Source: Archegozetes longisetosus (lineage: Eukaryota > Arthropoda > Arachnida > Sarcoptiformes > Trhypochthoniidae). Taken from it: 64,000 nt of DNA. The notes under the pieces are model-generated. The model was not told the DNA's origin. It saw only the letters and a list, made by a program, of their open reading frames with translations, and made no database searches. The stretch is taken from positions 3,808,242-3,872,241 of the forward strand of contig JAEMBT020000009.1 in assembly GCA_018873245.2 (NCBI GenBank). The letters run 5' to 3'. Positions 11,348 through 21,808 of this stretch are shown here, piece after piece. Numbering within the stretch: position 1 is the first letter of the stretch; each line of letters begins with the position of its first letter. The translations under genes and the position numbers were made by a program.

Positions 11348-12666
11348 ATGGATAAAAGATTCGATCCAGACAAATTATTGCCTGAAAGTATTATTATCAA
11401 GGATGCTGGAGCTCATTTATACAGAATTGGATTGTCTCTATTCCCAGTTGGATCAGTCAAGAGGAGTAAATTTAATAATCCTGTGTTCGTACTCATAATT
11501 TTTTTACAGTTCATCATTAGATCTGTGATCATACTGCTATTATCTGATGAAGATTCAAATCTACTCGTTACTTTACTCACTTCATGAATCTTAGAGTTCA
11601 TTTGAATATCGTTTTAGTTTTCATAACATTTTTATCACTCGTATCCCAAATGATTCATTACAATAACTATAAGAAAGAAATAAAGCCATCATATCTCAAG
11701 CCATTTGAAATGATTTCTGGTTTTGTTTCACCAAAAAGTATTGGTCTGACAAATGAAAAAGAAGTTTACAAAATGATAAAAGTATCGAAAATATCGTTTC
11801 TGGTTTGTCGATTCTATTCAAATGTAGTATTCCCTCTAATGTCTTCTATAGTAGGTCTTGCTTTATTTGGTCAAAATCTTTCAATCGAAAGATTTATTAT
11901 CTTAGGCATTCCTTATTGTTTAATTTTTTACATAAGCTTTACATATATATTTAATTTTATTTTATGGCAATTTGTCTATTTCTACATAATTTGTAATTAC
12001 TTGATAAGTAAACTAAAAGTTGTTAATGAACAAATTAAACAAGATATAGTATTGGACTTACATGAGATTATCAAATTATTGAACGCTATCTATTTAGAAA
12101 TCAATGAATATAACAGTAATTATTGGTCAAAATTTTTATTGTGGGTTTGGGTTTCGTCATCAGTACTCATAAGTATCTTAGTATATGTGTCTATATTCGG
12201 AACAATGGTTTTCATAATTAGAATTATTGTTGTTGTCACCGCGATGTTCTTTGTGCTTATTCAGATATTCATCATAAACACTGCGACTTCAGTTAATTTT
12301 GAAGCGAATAAGTCATATAAACTATTGAATACTTGTTTCATTTCTTCAAACTTAAGAATCCTGTCAAACAATCGAAGAATAAAAGTAAATATATATCAAT
12401 ATTTCAAGTAACCTACCATGATATTTTTTCTATTCATAGTTGATGTCATTCATTGAGAGAGTTGGTCAGAAAAGAGTTGGATTTTATTGTTGGAAACTAT
12501 TTATTATTAATTATTATCGAGAATATGAAGTAAGTTATCTCTGATTTTTTCATAAGAATAGTCATAGAAACTTAATATAAGAAAATAACTGTTATAATTT
12601 TTCGATATAAAGATTATTGCTTATATTGGAATACTTTTCCTGAAGATAACTGATATTTCATCATAA
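11348..12666 (+). pseudogene. Gustatory receptor copy 3, one 10-base deletion
   Basis: Start ATG 11348 (MDKRFDPDKLLPESIIIKD). Exons are 11348-12384, 12440-12529 and 12613-12666, with phase-0 GT-AG introns. The first reading segment runs to LLLSDEDSNLLV then ends at a stop (TGA 11585-11587). The rest (NLRVHLNIVLVFITFLSLVS onward) continues in another frame from 11584. Comparison with 6001-6035 shows that ten bases (about actagttggc) are missing here, which explains the shift. The remainder is intact to the conserved ending RVGFYCWKLFIINYYREYE and IIAYIGILFLKITDISS, TAA. Without the deletion the product would be about 400 aa with seven helices. It is a recent pseudogene, or an allele with a working counterpart elsewhere. 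Confidence 0.75.
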
Positions 12667-13373
12667 ATCCTGATTTATTTTATAAAAAAATTGTTTTAAT
12701 ATAACTAGAATCAACGGTTGATTAATTAAAAATATTTCAGTCAAATGTGTCTATTATTTTAATAATTTATATGTCATCTAGTTTAATACTTGTAATAAAT
12801 AGTTAATCAACAATCGTTCGTTCAATTTGTGTCAAAGCATTCTCAAAATGTTGACTCTGATTTCCACTACAAGATCATATTTGAAAATGTTAAGGACTAA
12901 AGCATAAGTCTCAAAGATCTCTAAGGTAGAACCCTAGAAGAGAAACGCTTCCGACTTTCATCTGAAAATGTTGACAAATTATTATTTATCTTAAGTTAAT
13001 TAAGAGGAAATGCTTTTAAATAACATTTACACCTATTGAAAACAGAATGTATCAGACTTTTCTAAATACTATTTGTTTGCCACCAAGCCATTTGATACCC
13101 AACCTAATCCCCATTCCTATTTCCATAAAAGCTGAAAATAGGATTTAGTATCTCTTCTCTAGCCTGTTCAATAAAACTGAACTTTCTTTGGTTTCACCAA
13201 AAATTATCAGCTCACAAATTGAGCAGATGCTTTTAAAATGGTAAAATTTTTAAAAATATCAAAGGTGGGACCCTCATAGGTTTTTAGTTTGGTTTTGGCT
13301 CAGGCAAAAGGTGGTAAGCTTGTTAGTAAGTTATAATTTAAAAAGAGTTTTTATAACAATCCAGTTGATAGTC
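12667..13373. other. Intergenic, no gene seen
   Basis: AT-rich spacer downstream of the receptor array; no repeat boundary or coding stretch that I can support. Confidence 0.4.
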
Positions 13374-14700
13374 TAGTTCTAACCTTAGATCGAGTTGGCT
13401 TTAACATCTTTAGTTTTGCGTCAGCATTTAATGCACTTTCAGTTTTGCCTGACTGTACGTAACTATAATCAAAGCTGTTGACAGAATCAAAAATATTTTT
13501 CCTTCTAATCGACTTAATGTCAATTTTTATCTCTTTAAAAATCCTAAAGCAATGGCAATGACATAACTAGATAGTATGGTTAGCAATGTACATTAGGAAT
13601 GGTGTCATACCTTTTTATGAAGTCCATAATATTTGCACCCAAAAGCTTTATTCTGTGAACTAGAATTTGAAGATATGGTTTGATACCAAATAAAAGTGTT
13701 GGAGATTACTCCAAAATTAAGTCACTATTATGGCAGTGATTATGGAGTAAACACCGACTTCAGGTTTCTTGTAATAGAGTATTACAAACAGTGTAGATAT
13801 AAGAATTGCAAGAGTTGATAAGAACCATAATGGAGTGCTGCAATAAAATTACAAAGTTGAGGTAATTTAAAATCTTATTTGTTAATAATTAATAAAACTT
13901 TAAAACAAGCATCCGGGGTTTAAAGTTAGTTTCACCGAAATTGGTAGTCAAATAAATTGTAATCTAAAACTAAATAAAAAATATTTTGAATCGGTTCACT
14001 ATATCGATATGTAAATAATAAAAACTGGAGCCTAAACTAAAATTTTGATTAACATTCTCTTCTTTATGAGATTCCTCTTCAGAAAATGACAAAATAAGTT
14101 TCATTAAACAATTCCCTCCTTCAATAATAGATCCATCATTAATAAGAACATCCAATATGAGATATTCCTTATGTTCACCAAATTCTGAAAGAACTGCATC
14201 TGCAAATCCAAACGGCGAAAAACGTGCGATAGGGTCGCTGATTAATAATTGAACCAAAACTGTTGACTAATCCAAAGTTTACTTTAATATCAAATTCTTA
14301 CGCTACATGGCCGATAAACCTCTCTCAATGCATTAATGATATTGAAATATGATGTCATACATTTTGATGATAAATTCAAATTAATATCTGACAAAAACTC
14401 TAAAATTTGTCTTTCTCTTTTGTCAATTGCTAACAGTGAACCTAAAACTTGTTGCCCTCTCTTCGACAGTGCAACGATTCTGAGATATGTTTAACATTTT
14501 TGCCAAATGTACTATTCTTTCCATTTTTATGAGATTTTTTTACTATATAGACAAAACTATTTCATTACAAATATTGTTTTCTTCATCGTTGGTCTCACTA
14601 TAACCGTAATCATCAGTTGTATTATAATATTTCAGTTGTTCTAACTAAAGCCTTATTTTCATATTCATTACCATTCACTTCAGAATTGAGAATGATCATT
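13374..14700 (-). pseudogene. Unidentified decayed coding region
   Basis: Several minus-strand stretches look protein-coding in composition but are separated by stops and frame changes. They are about 14690-14560 (NGNEYENKALVRTTEIL, then acidic DDYGYSETNDEENN), about 14470-14290 (GQQVLGSLLAIDKRERQILE, then SDINLNLSSKCMTSYFNII), 14257-13970 (FGFADAVLSEFGEHKEYLIL, then DVLINDGSIIEGGNCLMKL) and about 13570-13374 (KSIRRKNIFDSVNSFDYSY). I do not recognise the family. The consistent strand and order suggest one dead gene rather than chance open frames, but this is not certain. Confidence 0.3.
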
Positions 14701-14863
14701 AATTATATGATGAGTAAGTTAAATGATTCACTACACATTCTTATATTTATCAAATATTGGCTGGAAATCAAGTTCAAGCACTGCGTTAAAAATTAAAGTA
14801 TTCAGTAATTTATTGATAAAATATTATGAAATTTTATGACAATAATTATGATTATATATGCGA

Positions 14864-15138
14864 CTAGTTTTTAGACTTAAATGGTTTATAGACCCCGTGG
14901 TTGCCGATCTGCCTAAGCTTTTTCTTCATGCCTTTCTTAATATTCTTTGCATGAGTTCTGGCGACTTCTCGACCAATTCGTGACCAGATTTGGCGAAACC
15001 CGCGGATGTTTTTTGCTGGAACTGACCTCTCGGAATATTTTTTCTTACACAATACCCAGAATCTCTCAATCTCTCACTAATTTCTGCATAGAAATGCACA
15101 ACTCTATCGGCGATGGCCTGCCTTTCAGACACTTTCAT
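14864..15138 (-). pseudogene. Probable Tc1/mariner-type transposase DNA-binding remnant
   Basis: Two overlapping minus frames read MKVSERQAIADRVVHFYAEI then VRKNIPRG (frame 1) and ARTHAKNIKKGMKKKLR (frame 2). The order fits a Tc1/IS630-like helix-turn-helix followed by a GRPR-THAK..IKK basic stretch, with a frameshift between. It is short and weakly supported; no catalytic domain is nearby. Confidence 0.35.
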
Positions 15139-15689
15139 TATCTTAATTTCAATTTATGGCCAAAAACATACAACAAACTCATGTAAACAGATAAATGGCC
15201 TACAAATTGCACCCTTAATCATCATTGACCAATTCATGGTTTTAATGGTATTAAAGTTCAAAGTCAGTGCTTAAACTTGATTTTCAATCAATATTTTTAT
15301 ATTTATTTTACTTGGAATTGAATCTTTTTTCTATATCAGTATAAGTGAAAGATTTGATAAACATATTACTATTGAGAAGAGTATACCTGAAATCATCACA
15401 AAGTTATTCCACAAAGATGGTCTACTTTCGTGAAAATGTGACTTGAATTAAAAATTTTTCTAATTCATATTTATGAGAACATAATTAGGATTTAACTGAT
15501 ATTTTGAAAAGTTTTTGATAAGAAAATATCTGATTGTTTCTTGAGGCAATTAATGAAAATTTTCAATTATATGCAAACTTGATAATTATGTTATAAAGTA
15601 AGAAAGTATTTGTTTAATTTTTCTTGAGGCAGAAAAATGAAATTTTTAATCATATTCAAGCTTGATAATAGTTCAAGATCATTGTTTTC
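15139..15689. other. Intergenic, no gene seen
   Basis: Contains two loosely similar AT-rich segments (ttgaggca..aatgaaaatttt..aat at about 15540 and 15625), an imperfect direct repeat of about 85 bases. Confidence 0.35.
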
Positions 15690-15850
15690 ATTTTTCTCTA
15701 TTATGGAGATCTATCACATTTTGATGGCAATATATATGTGGTAGACAAAAATTTCATTTAATCAAAGCCATTTGAAATAATTTATGAAATTGAATTTGAA
15801 GTATTAGTGAATAGTTTGCGAAATGTTCAAATGCTTAAAAGTTACCTCCG
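15690..15850 (+). pseudogene. Small gustatory receptor relic
   Basis: The plus strand reads GDLSHFDGNIYVV and, a little further on in another frame, KPFEIIYEIEFEVLVNSLRN. These line up with GDFTHFMNLRVHLNIV and KPFEMISGLVSPK in the receptor copies upstream. Spacing is similar but compressed. It is an old, short fragment of the same family at the end of the array. Confidence 0.4.
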
Positions 15851-16336
15851 TCTAATCGAAACTTCAATGCATACATATTGGGGAATCTTTCCCCAAAAGT
15901 TCATACTTCTTACTCTCATTTTTTATGAATAACTTCAGATCAATGCTATTTGTAAGAAATGCTTACTAAAACAAATTATTATTTTAAGTTTTATTACTCA
16001 TTCATATTCGTACGTCAAACTCCCTTTCGGGGGACTTATTCGAGCCCTGCTACACAATGAGCTTTCCGCTGAAGGGATACCGAGCGTTTATGCGTTTGGC
16101 ATTTTATTATTAGTATAAATTAAAAATTAAGTTCTCACTACAAGTGTTGATCAACTAAAACTTTTGGTGGTAAAAGTTTTAATAAAAATTGCAACAGTAA
16201 GTATATATATGACTTGTATCGATCAGTCAGTATTTCGGTAAAATTGATATTTTCTGTGAGCACTTTTATAATTGTCATTTCTCAAAGTTATAACAAAACC
16301 TCTCAAAAGAATGTAAAGAGTATAATGTGTAAATAA
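15851..16336. other. Intergenic; GC-richer block 16010-16100
   Basis: No gene seen. The block cgtacgtcaaactccctttc...cgagcgtttatgcg stands out in base composition. It is not a recognisable tRNA or SINE head by eye. Confidence 0.35.
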
Positions 16337-16690
16337 AGACAATTAGACCAATGGATGAAAACTCCTGGGGTATCTCTAGCTCTGGTCATACTTTTAGATC
16401 AACTTCCGAGATATATATTCCGCAAAAGGCCTGAAGTCTATATGACAGACAATAAGACCTTATCTGTTGCCAGGGTTGTCGATAAGGGTCAGGATTCAAA
16501 TATGCCGAATATATTTCAACGACATGTTTGTTGGCCTTTTAATCATTGAGAGAACTGAGATCATTAGAAAAGATCTGTTCAATTAACAACTTATTTAAGC
16601 TATAATGAGCATCTGTTTTTGGCTATAAGCCATCACGATACTGTCAAATAATACAGACGTTTTCCTCATATAGATGCGATTTTAGGACGA
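16337..16690 (+). pseudogene. DUF924-family gene relic
   Basis: The plus strand encodes QLDQWMKTPGVSLALVILLD then QLPRYIFRKRPEVYMTDNKT and WPFNH (16340-16549). This fits the DUF924 pattern W..TP.G.LALIILLDQFPRNIFR..P..F.TD..AL..A ... LP.EHSE. After a decayed gap, 16631-16690 in another frame reads HHDTVK, a stop, then YRRFPHIDAILGR. This matches the family's downstream H....I..FGRFPHRNAILGR motif. The start and end of the protein are missing and the frame is broken, so this is a pseudogene. The family is common in bacteria, fungi and plants; its history in this lineage is unknown to me. It lies about 40 bases upstream of the first visible ABCH exon. Confidence 0.65.
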
Positions 16691-16733
16691 ATATAATTGT
16701 CTGAATAATAAATTATATGATTTATATGCTAAG

Positions 16734-19342
16734 CACTTCTGGGTCCGAGCGGTTGTGGAAAGACTACTCTCTTAAGGCTGATTTTTGGTAGAATTAAGCC
16801 TAAAAATGGTTCGATTACTGTTTTAGGACGTGAACCGGGCTTAGCTAATAGTTTCATAAGTTATTTGCCTCAAGGATGTGCTCTATGTCTACAATTCACT
16901 GTCAATCAAACTTTTGATTACTTTACCAGAATTTTTCGAATTTCTAAACAGGATTACATTGAAAGGTAAGAAATGAAATATACAAATTATGATTTCTTAA
17001 TTAATGAGCAACTTTTTTATTACTCGAAAACACAATTTCAAATATGATAACTTTCTCATTTGAAAATAGTCACTTAATAATCGTTTTCTTTCACCTAATT
17101 TAAGTCTTAAACAGTAGTGCGTTTTAGATTTAGAATTTCAGTATTTTTGGATCATTTTGACCCAACCATTCACTTTGAAAAGTGTGTTAAAGTAAGAGAT
17201 AGGGTGCAAAGCAGTTATAGTTTATTCGTATAGTCATCTCGACGTAATTTGCTTCAAACCTTAAATCAAAACTTATTTCATACCCAACTTTAATGCTTAA
17301 ACTTAGATATTATTAATTTTAAACTTATTTATATTTAAATATAAATATTATAAATAATCCATATTTTAATATGACCCTCAAATACTTATTTGAGAGTACT
17401 ATAAATATTTTGGATATTAAAAATCACATTAATTAAAAAAATAATTTTTATAAACTTTTAGGTCATTTTGACCCACGTTTTACTGCTGTAGGGTTAATAC
17501 TTTACAATTAGTACGAGACTGTTTCCATATAATTAAGTTAAGTCAGTTCTTCATAAAACAGACTCATTTAATCTAGTTTAGAACTTTTAACTGAGATTTC
17601 CTGTTTAACAGAAAACAAAAATTAGATAAAGTCATGAGCATTCCTGAAGGAAATAAATTTATAAGTGAATTATCAGGGGGCCAGCAAAAGATAGTTTCAC
17701 TCGCGGTCACTTTACTTAAAGAATCAAAACTTATAATTCTTGACGAACCAACTGTTGGAATAGATTTGATGACAACCAGTCATATTTGGAAATATCTTTG
17801 CAACAAATGTGAACAGGGATTGACTATTCTATTTGTTACACAATATGTTGAAGAAGCGACTCATGCAAATAAAGTCGCATTCATGAGAAACGGAAAAATG
17901 TTAGTGGAAGAAGAACCTTCTGTTCTTATGGAAAGATATAATGAAATGAGTTTAGAAAAAATATTTCTCAAACTTTGTCTGATTGATGATAATGCCGATG
18001 AAAGCTGTGAAACAAATAGAAATCTAGTTAATAATGAACTAAATTCATTGACTTATGATCCAATTGAAGACAAAAAGTTGGAAAATATTTCCAAAGGTCG
18101 GAATTGGAGAACAGTATTTTGGATCAGTTTAATTTTAATTCAAAGAAATTTTCTGAAAATCAGTCAAATGGGTTACCCAGGTATTGCGTTATTTCTAATG
18201 CCAGCCACACAGACACTATTTTTCTGTCTGATATTTAGCAGAGAAACAATATATGTAAGAATTTTTGAAATAATTTCCTGAAAAACTATATAATAAACCT
18301 ATATGTGAGAAATAAACTATCTTTATAGATTAAAGCAGCCATCTTTAATGAAGATATGGATCCATATTATAGTCAAAAATTGTTACCATCTTCGTTGATA
18401 AGTATTGATCAACACATAATTAAACCTGTCAACTATTCGGCATTTGATTCAGCACTGAATTCCTTACACAATAACGAAGCGACAGCTGTTCATTTCAAAC
18501 AAAACTATTCTCGAGATATTGATGACAGAATTGAAGATCCACTCAATATAGACAACGAAACTATAGATGAAAGCAGTTTACACTTATATCTCGACAATTC
18601 AATAGCTATTTATGGAAATTATTTCATGACTTCTTTACAAATATCTTTAGAAAGATTTTTACTTATGGTTTATAACAAGAAAAGTTTGGCATCTTTTCAA
18701 AATCCGATATCAATCGAGAAAACCTCTTTTAGTGAAAATCTTTTGTCTAAAGACTACTATGTATCTGGATTTCTATTATTTGCGCTATATCTTTCATCAA
18801 TTATCGCATCTTCCCTCGCATTGTTGTTAGAAAGAAAAGATGGTCTCTTTGAGAGGTCATTGATTGCTGGTATCAGTTACAAATTAATCTTAATATCACA
18901 TTTAATAACTAGTATAATATTAGCATTAATACAGATATTACTTATGTTTCTCATAGCTTTCTTCATATTCAACAGCAGAAACGAGGGCTCAATAGTACTA
19001 TTATTTGTCCTATATTTATCTCATGCCATTAATTCCTTGTCGACTGGATTTCTAATATCCTCGATAGCAAATAACGAATATGTATCTCTAATACTGGCAA
19101 GCTTTATATCAGTTCCACAATTTGTTAGTTCAGGTGCCATTTGGCCGATTGAATCTATAGACAGATCCTCACGAAACATATTTTATTTGACCCCTCTATT
19201 ACAAGCCATTAACGCGAGCAATGATGTCATGTTTAAAGGATATGGCTTAAGAAAACTTAGTGTATTGTACGGACTTACTGCTAATCTGTTTCCGAGTCTA
19301 GTTTTTATAGTTTTAACTATAATTATAATTAAGAAAAAATAA
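16734..19342 (+). CDS. ABCH-type ABC half-transporter (5' exon not found)
   Basis: A half-transporter with the nucleotide-binding domain before the membrane domain. Exons 16734-16965, 17612-18254 and 18329-19342 join in frame by GT-AG introns. Exon one visible carries Walker A (GPSGCGKTT) and the Q-loop region SYLPQGCALCLQFTVNQTF. Exon two carries the signature LSGGQQKIVSLAV, Walker B LIILDEPTVG and the D-loop. Exon three carries an ABC2-type membrane domain: a large extracellular loop, then five or six helices, ending in IIIIKKK. The order and the GREPG/LPQ/YFTRI context resemble arthropod ABCH proteins rather than ABCG; substrates are unknown, possibly lipids. Oddities: the H-loop His (usually TTHYIEEA) is Gln (VTQYVEEA). 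The first visible exon is preceded in frame by TAA and an AG acceptor (16732-16733), so an upstream exon is required but none is recognisable before the DUF924 relic. It could be a 5'-truncated gene. Confidence 0.75.
17111..17493. mobile_element. Possible piggyBac-like MITE in ABCH intron
   Basis: Within the 646-base intron, the right side ends ...GGTCATTTTGACCCACG..CTGTAGGG followed by TTAA (17494-17497). The left side begins with TTAA (17107-17110) followed by a weak match, and has a second GATCATTTTGACCCA at about 17153. TTAA targets, CCC-type ends and the palindromic GGTCAAAATGACC motif are typical of piggyBac-related elements. The left end is degenerate. Confidence 0.35.
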
Positions 19343-19840
19343 CAAATTTATTCTTCACCTTAATTTTTGCAATATTTAAACTTTACAAGTTTATTGCAAA
19401 TTTGAATTTCATTTTATTTTTTATGTATGATATTCGCGTATTTTGCAATAGCTGGTTAAATGCTGTTTAAGTGAAAAATCTTGTCGTGAATTCTAAGAAG
19501 ATACATGTTTTCTCTAACTTAAAATCATATACTGTTATGAAAATCATTTTAAATTATGAAATAGATGTAAATGCATATTTTGCTAAAATTTAAAATGAAA
19601 TCATATTTCGCCCCTTTCTTCGCTCTCTACTTGTTTTGACTTTTTTTACTTAAGATTTTCTTTTGGTAGTGTGTTTTTAGTAAGCTAGGTTTTTTAAAAT
19701 TCCAGTTCAAATCGCTCGCTAGCGAAAAAAGTTGTATATTTTTCATTGATAGGTTTATATTATATTTTTAATAATTTCTACAAGACAGAGTAAAAATAGT
19801 TTATAGATTTTAATCGAAAAAATATATATTTAATTATAGT
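19343..19840. other. Intergenic, no gene seen
   Basis: AT-rich sequence 3' of the ABCH gene. Confidence 0.4.
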
Positions 19841-20248
19841 TAGGGCAACCAAGTCTCATAGAACCAAAATCTGTACAAAAAATATCGAAGGGGTTCTCTT
19901 AAGGTTTTACTTAAAGTTCTGAAATTTACTTACAGACTCAATGAATGCACAAAGCTCACTTCAAACGTGGTATTAATTATATTTCTCCTGTGATTTTGCA
20001 ATATTGAGTGGCTTGAATTATCTTTAGCATAATTGTAAAGTTCAAAATAAGAAATTAAAGACGAACAATTTCAATAAATTAAAATACGTTAACTTAGAAT
20101 CAATATACACTGAATTACTAATAAGATAAACCATTTGTGATAGAAATTTCTATTTATTCAGCTTCAATCTGGACAAAACGTGTCCCGATTGAGGTTCGCT
20201 CTGGGTTCTGGACTAGTTAACCTGAAATCTGGACGCTTGGTCACCCTA
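19841..20248. mobile_element. hAT-type MITE (AGGGTGACCAAG ends)
   Basis: Starts TAGGGCAACCAAGTCTC and ends GGACGCTTGGTCACCCTA, an inverted pair of the same type as the element at 56079-56454. A clear target duplication is not visible here, so the copy is old. The right part is GC-richer (gtcccgattgaggttcgctc). No coding capacity. Confidence 0.6.
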
Positions 20249-21808
20249 GTTATAATGACTTGTACATCACACTCGAAAATTTTCAGCAGCATCACTGAAG
20301 ATGCTAATACCGACTCAGCTCAGAATTAAAGGAAAATATTGACAAAATAGATGTTTCAATCTTTTGCATAAATTTGAATTGATAATGCTATTACATTGAA
20401 GTTTATCTGATTGATACTTTTTAGAACAATTATACAGATATTCATTTTATTTCAACCATTAATTGACGTGATATTTCAAAATATATTCCTGAAATATATT
20501 TTTTGGGTTTGATCAGAACTCTCTTGAAAATTCAATGCATGCGTTATGACATTATTGACAGGCAATTTTAAGCTTTATTGTGTGACTTTGCATATATTTC
20601 ATATAATATTTTAATTAAGATTAGGTCGCACAAAAATGGGTAGATCCATCCTATACTTGAGAAAACAAGTACCACTGATGAGTGTTAAATGCAATAATGT
20701 ATATGCGATTGCATGGTAAAGCTTTTTTAATAGATTATTACTAATAAGTCATAATTTATAGAGAGTTCACATAAAAATCAAAATGTGACAGCTTAACTAG
20801 AGCCTTTAAGTTGTGTTGTTAGCAATATCTTTGTTTCGTGTGATGACTCAACCTTAAGTTATGAAGTGGACGTGAAGATAATTAGCAATTTTGTTATATA
20901 GATATTAGCTCATGTTCTGAATTCTAATCTCTTTTTTTCGATTATTCACTAAATGATATTTGCTGCTCAAAAATTGCATTCTGCCTAACTGATACCAATC
21001 CTCATAGTATACGCCTTATATTAGTTGTTTTAACAATAATTCAAACGCACTTTTCTCACTCTTTGCCTTCGCTACATTAAGCCCTTATTTCAAACACTGT
21101 CCCAATTCAGTCTTAGTATCACTCATATGAAGAGCTCTTCTTAGAGATAAAATACAAAAATACTAATTTACAGGTCTGACTGATTTGCATTCGTCCTATG
21201 GTTTGATTATTATTTAAAGTAAGATTTTTAAGTCTTGTCTTGATTAGTATAATATTCAATTTGAATGTTGTCGCGACTTTCTGATTGACGTCTTGTGATC
21301 AGAGATGCATTTTATTATTAATACTTACATCGAAATTGTCACTTACGAACAACTTCATGAAGCTTTGCATTTTTAGAACAATCATATAGTAAGAAAAAAT
21401 GAGGTAAACTAAAGAAAAAGTTGGTTTGCGTAAGTCTAGCTTTGCAAATGACCAATTTGAATTAAATTCGTATAATCATCGTAATTGAAAAAACATGAAA
21501 ACTCATAACAAATAAAAATTTAAATTGAATTTATATTTTGATTATAAAATCCAGTGACAACTAATTATTATTCATAATACAAAAGTGGTGAAAAAATGCA
21601 TTTTTAAATTAGAAAATTTTTTGCTCTTTCATAACACTTTATGTTTTAAATATACTTATTTTGAGACTTACGTAACAGTAATTTTAAAGTTTCTAAAACT
21701 CATATTTAGCCAAATTAAATCATTCTTATCATTTTAAGTTTAATATAAATTAGAAAAATTGAAAACACTCTCCTTTTGAATGTAATTCATCTCTAGTCAT
21801 ATTCGAAA
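20249..21808. other. Intergenic, no gene seen (1.56 kb)
   Basis: No coding stretch or repeat boundary that I can support. It includes the 3' flank of the minus-strand lipase gene. Confidence 0.4.

Noticed and set aside
12890-13290. Two similar phrases (aaggtagaaccct, aaggtgggaccct) as possible element ends
   Set aside because: They are in direct rather than inverted orientation and have no target duplication.
15990-16100. Possible tRNA-derived SINE head (gaattcgagccc-like B box)
   Set aside because: No A box at proper spacing and no cloverleaf by eye.
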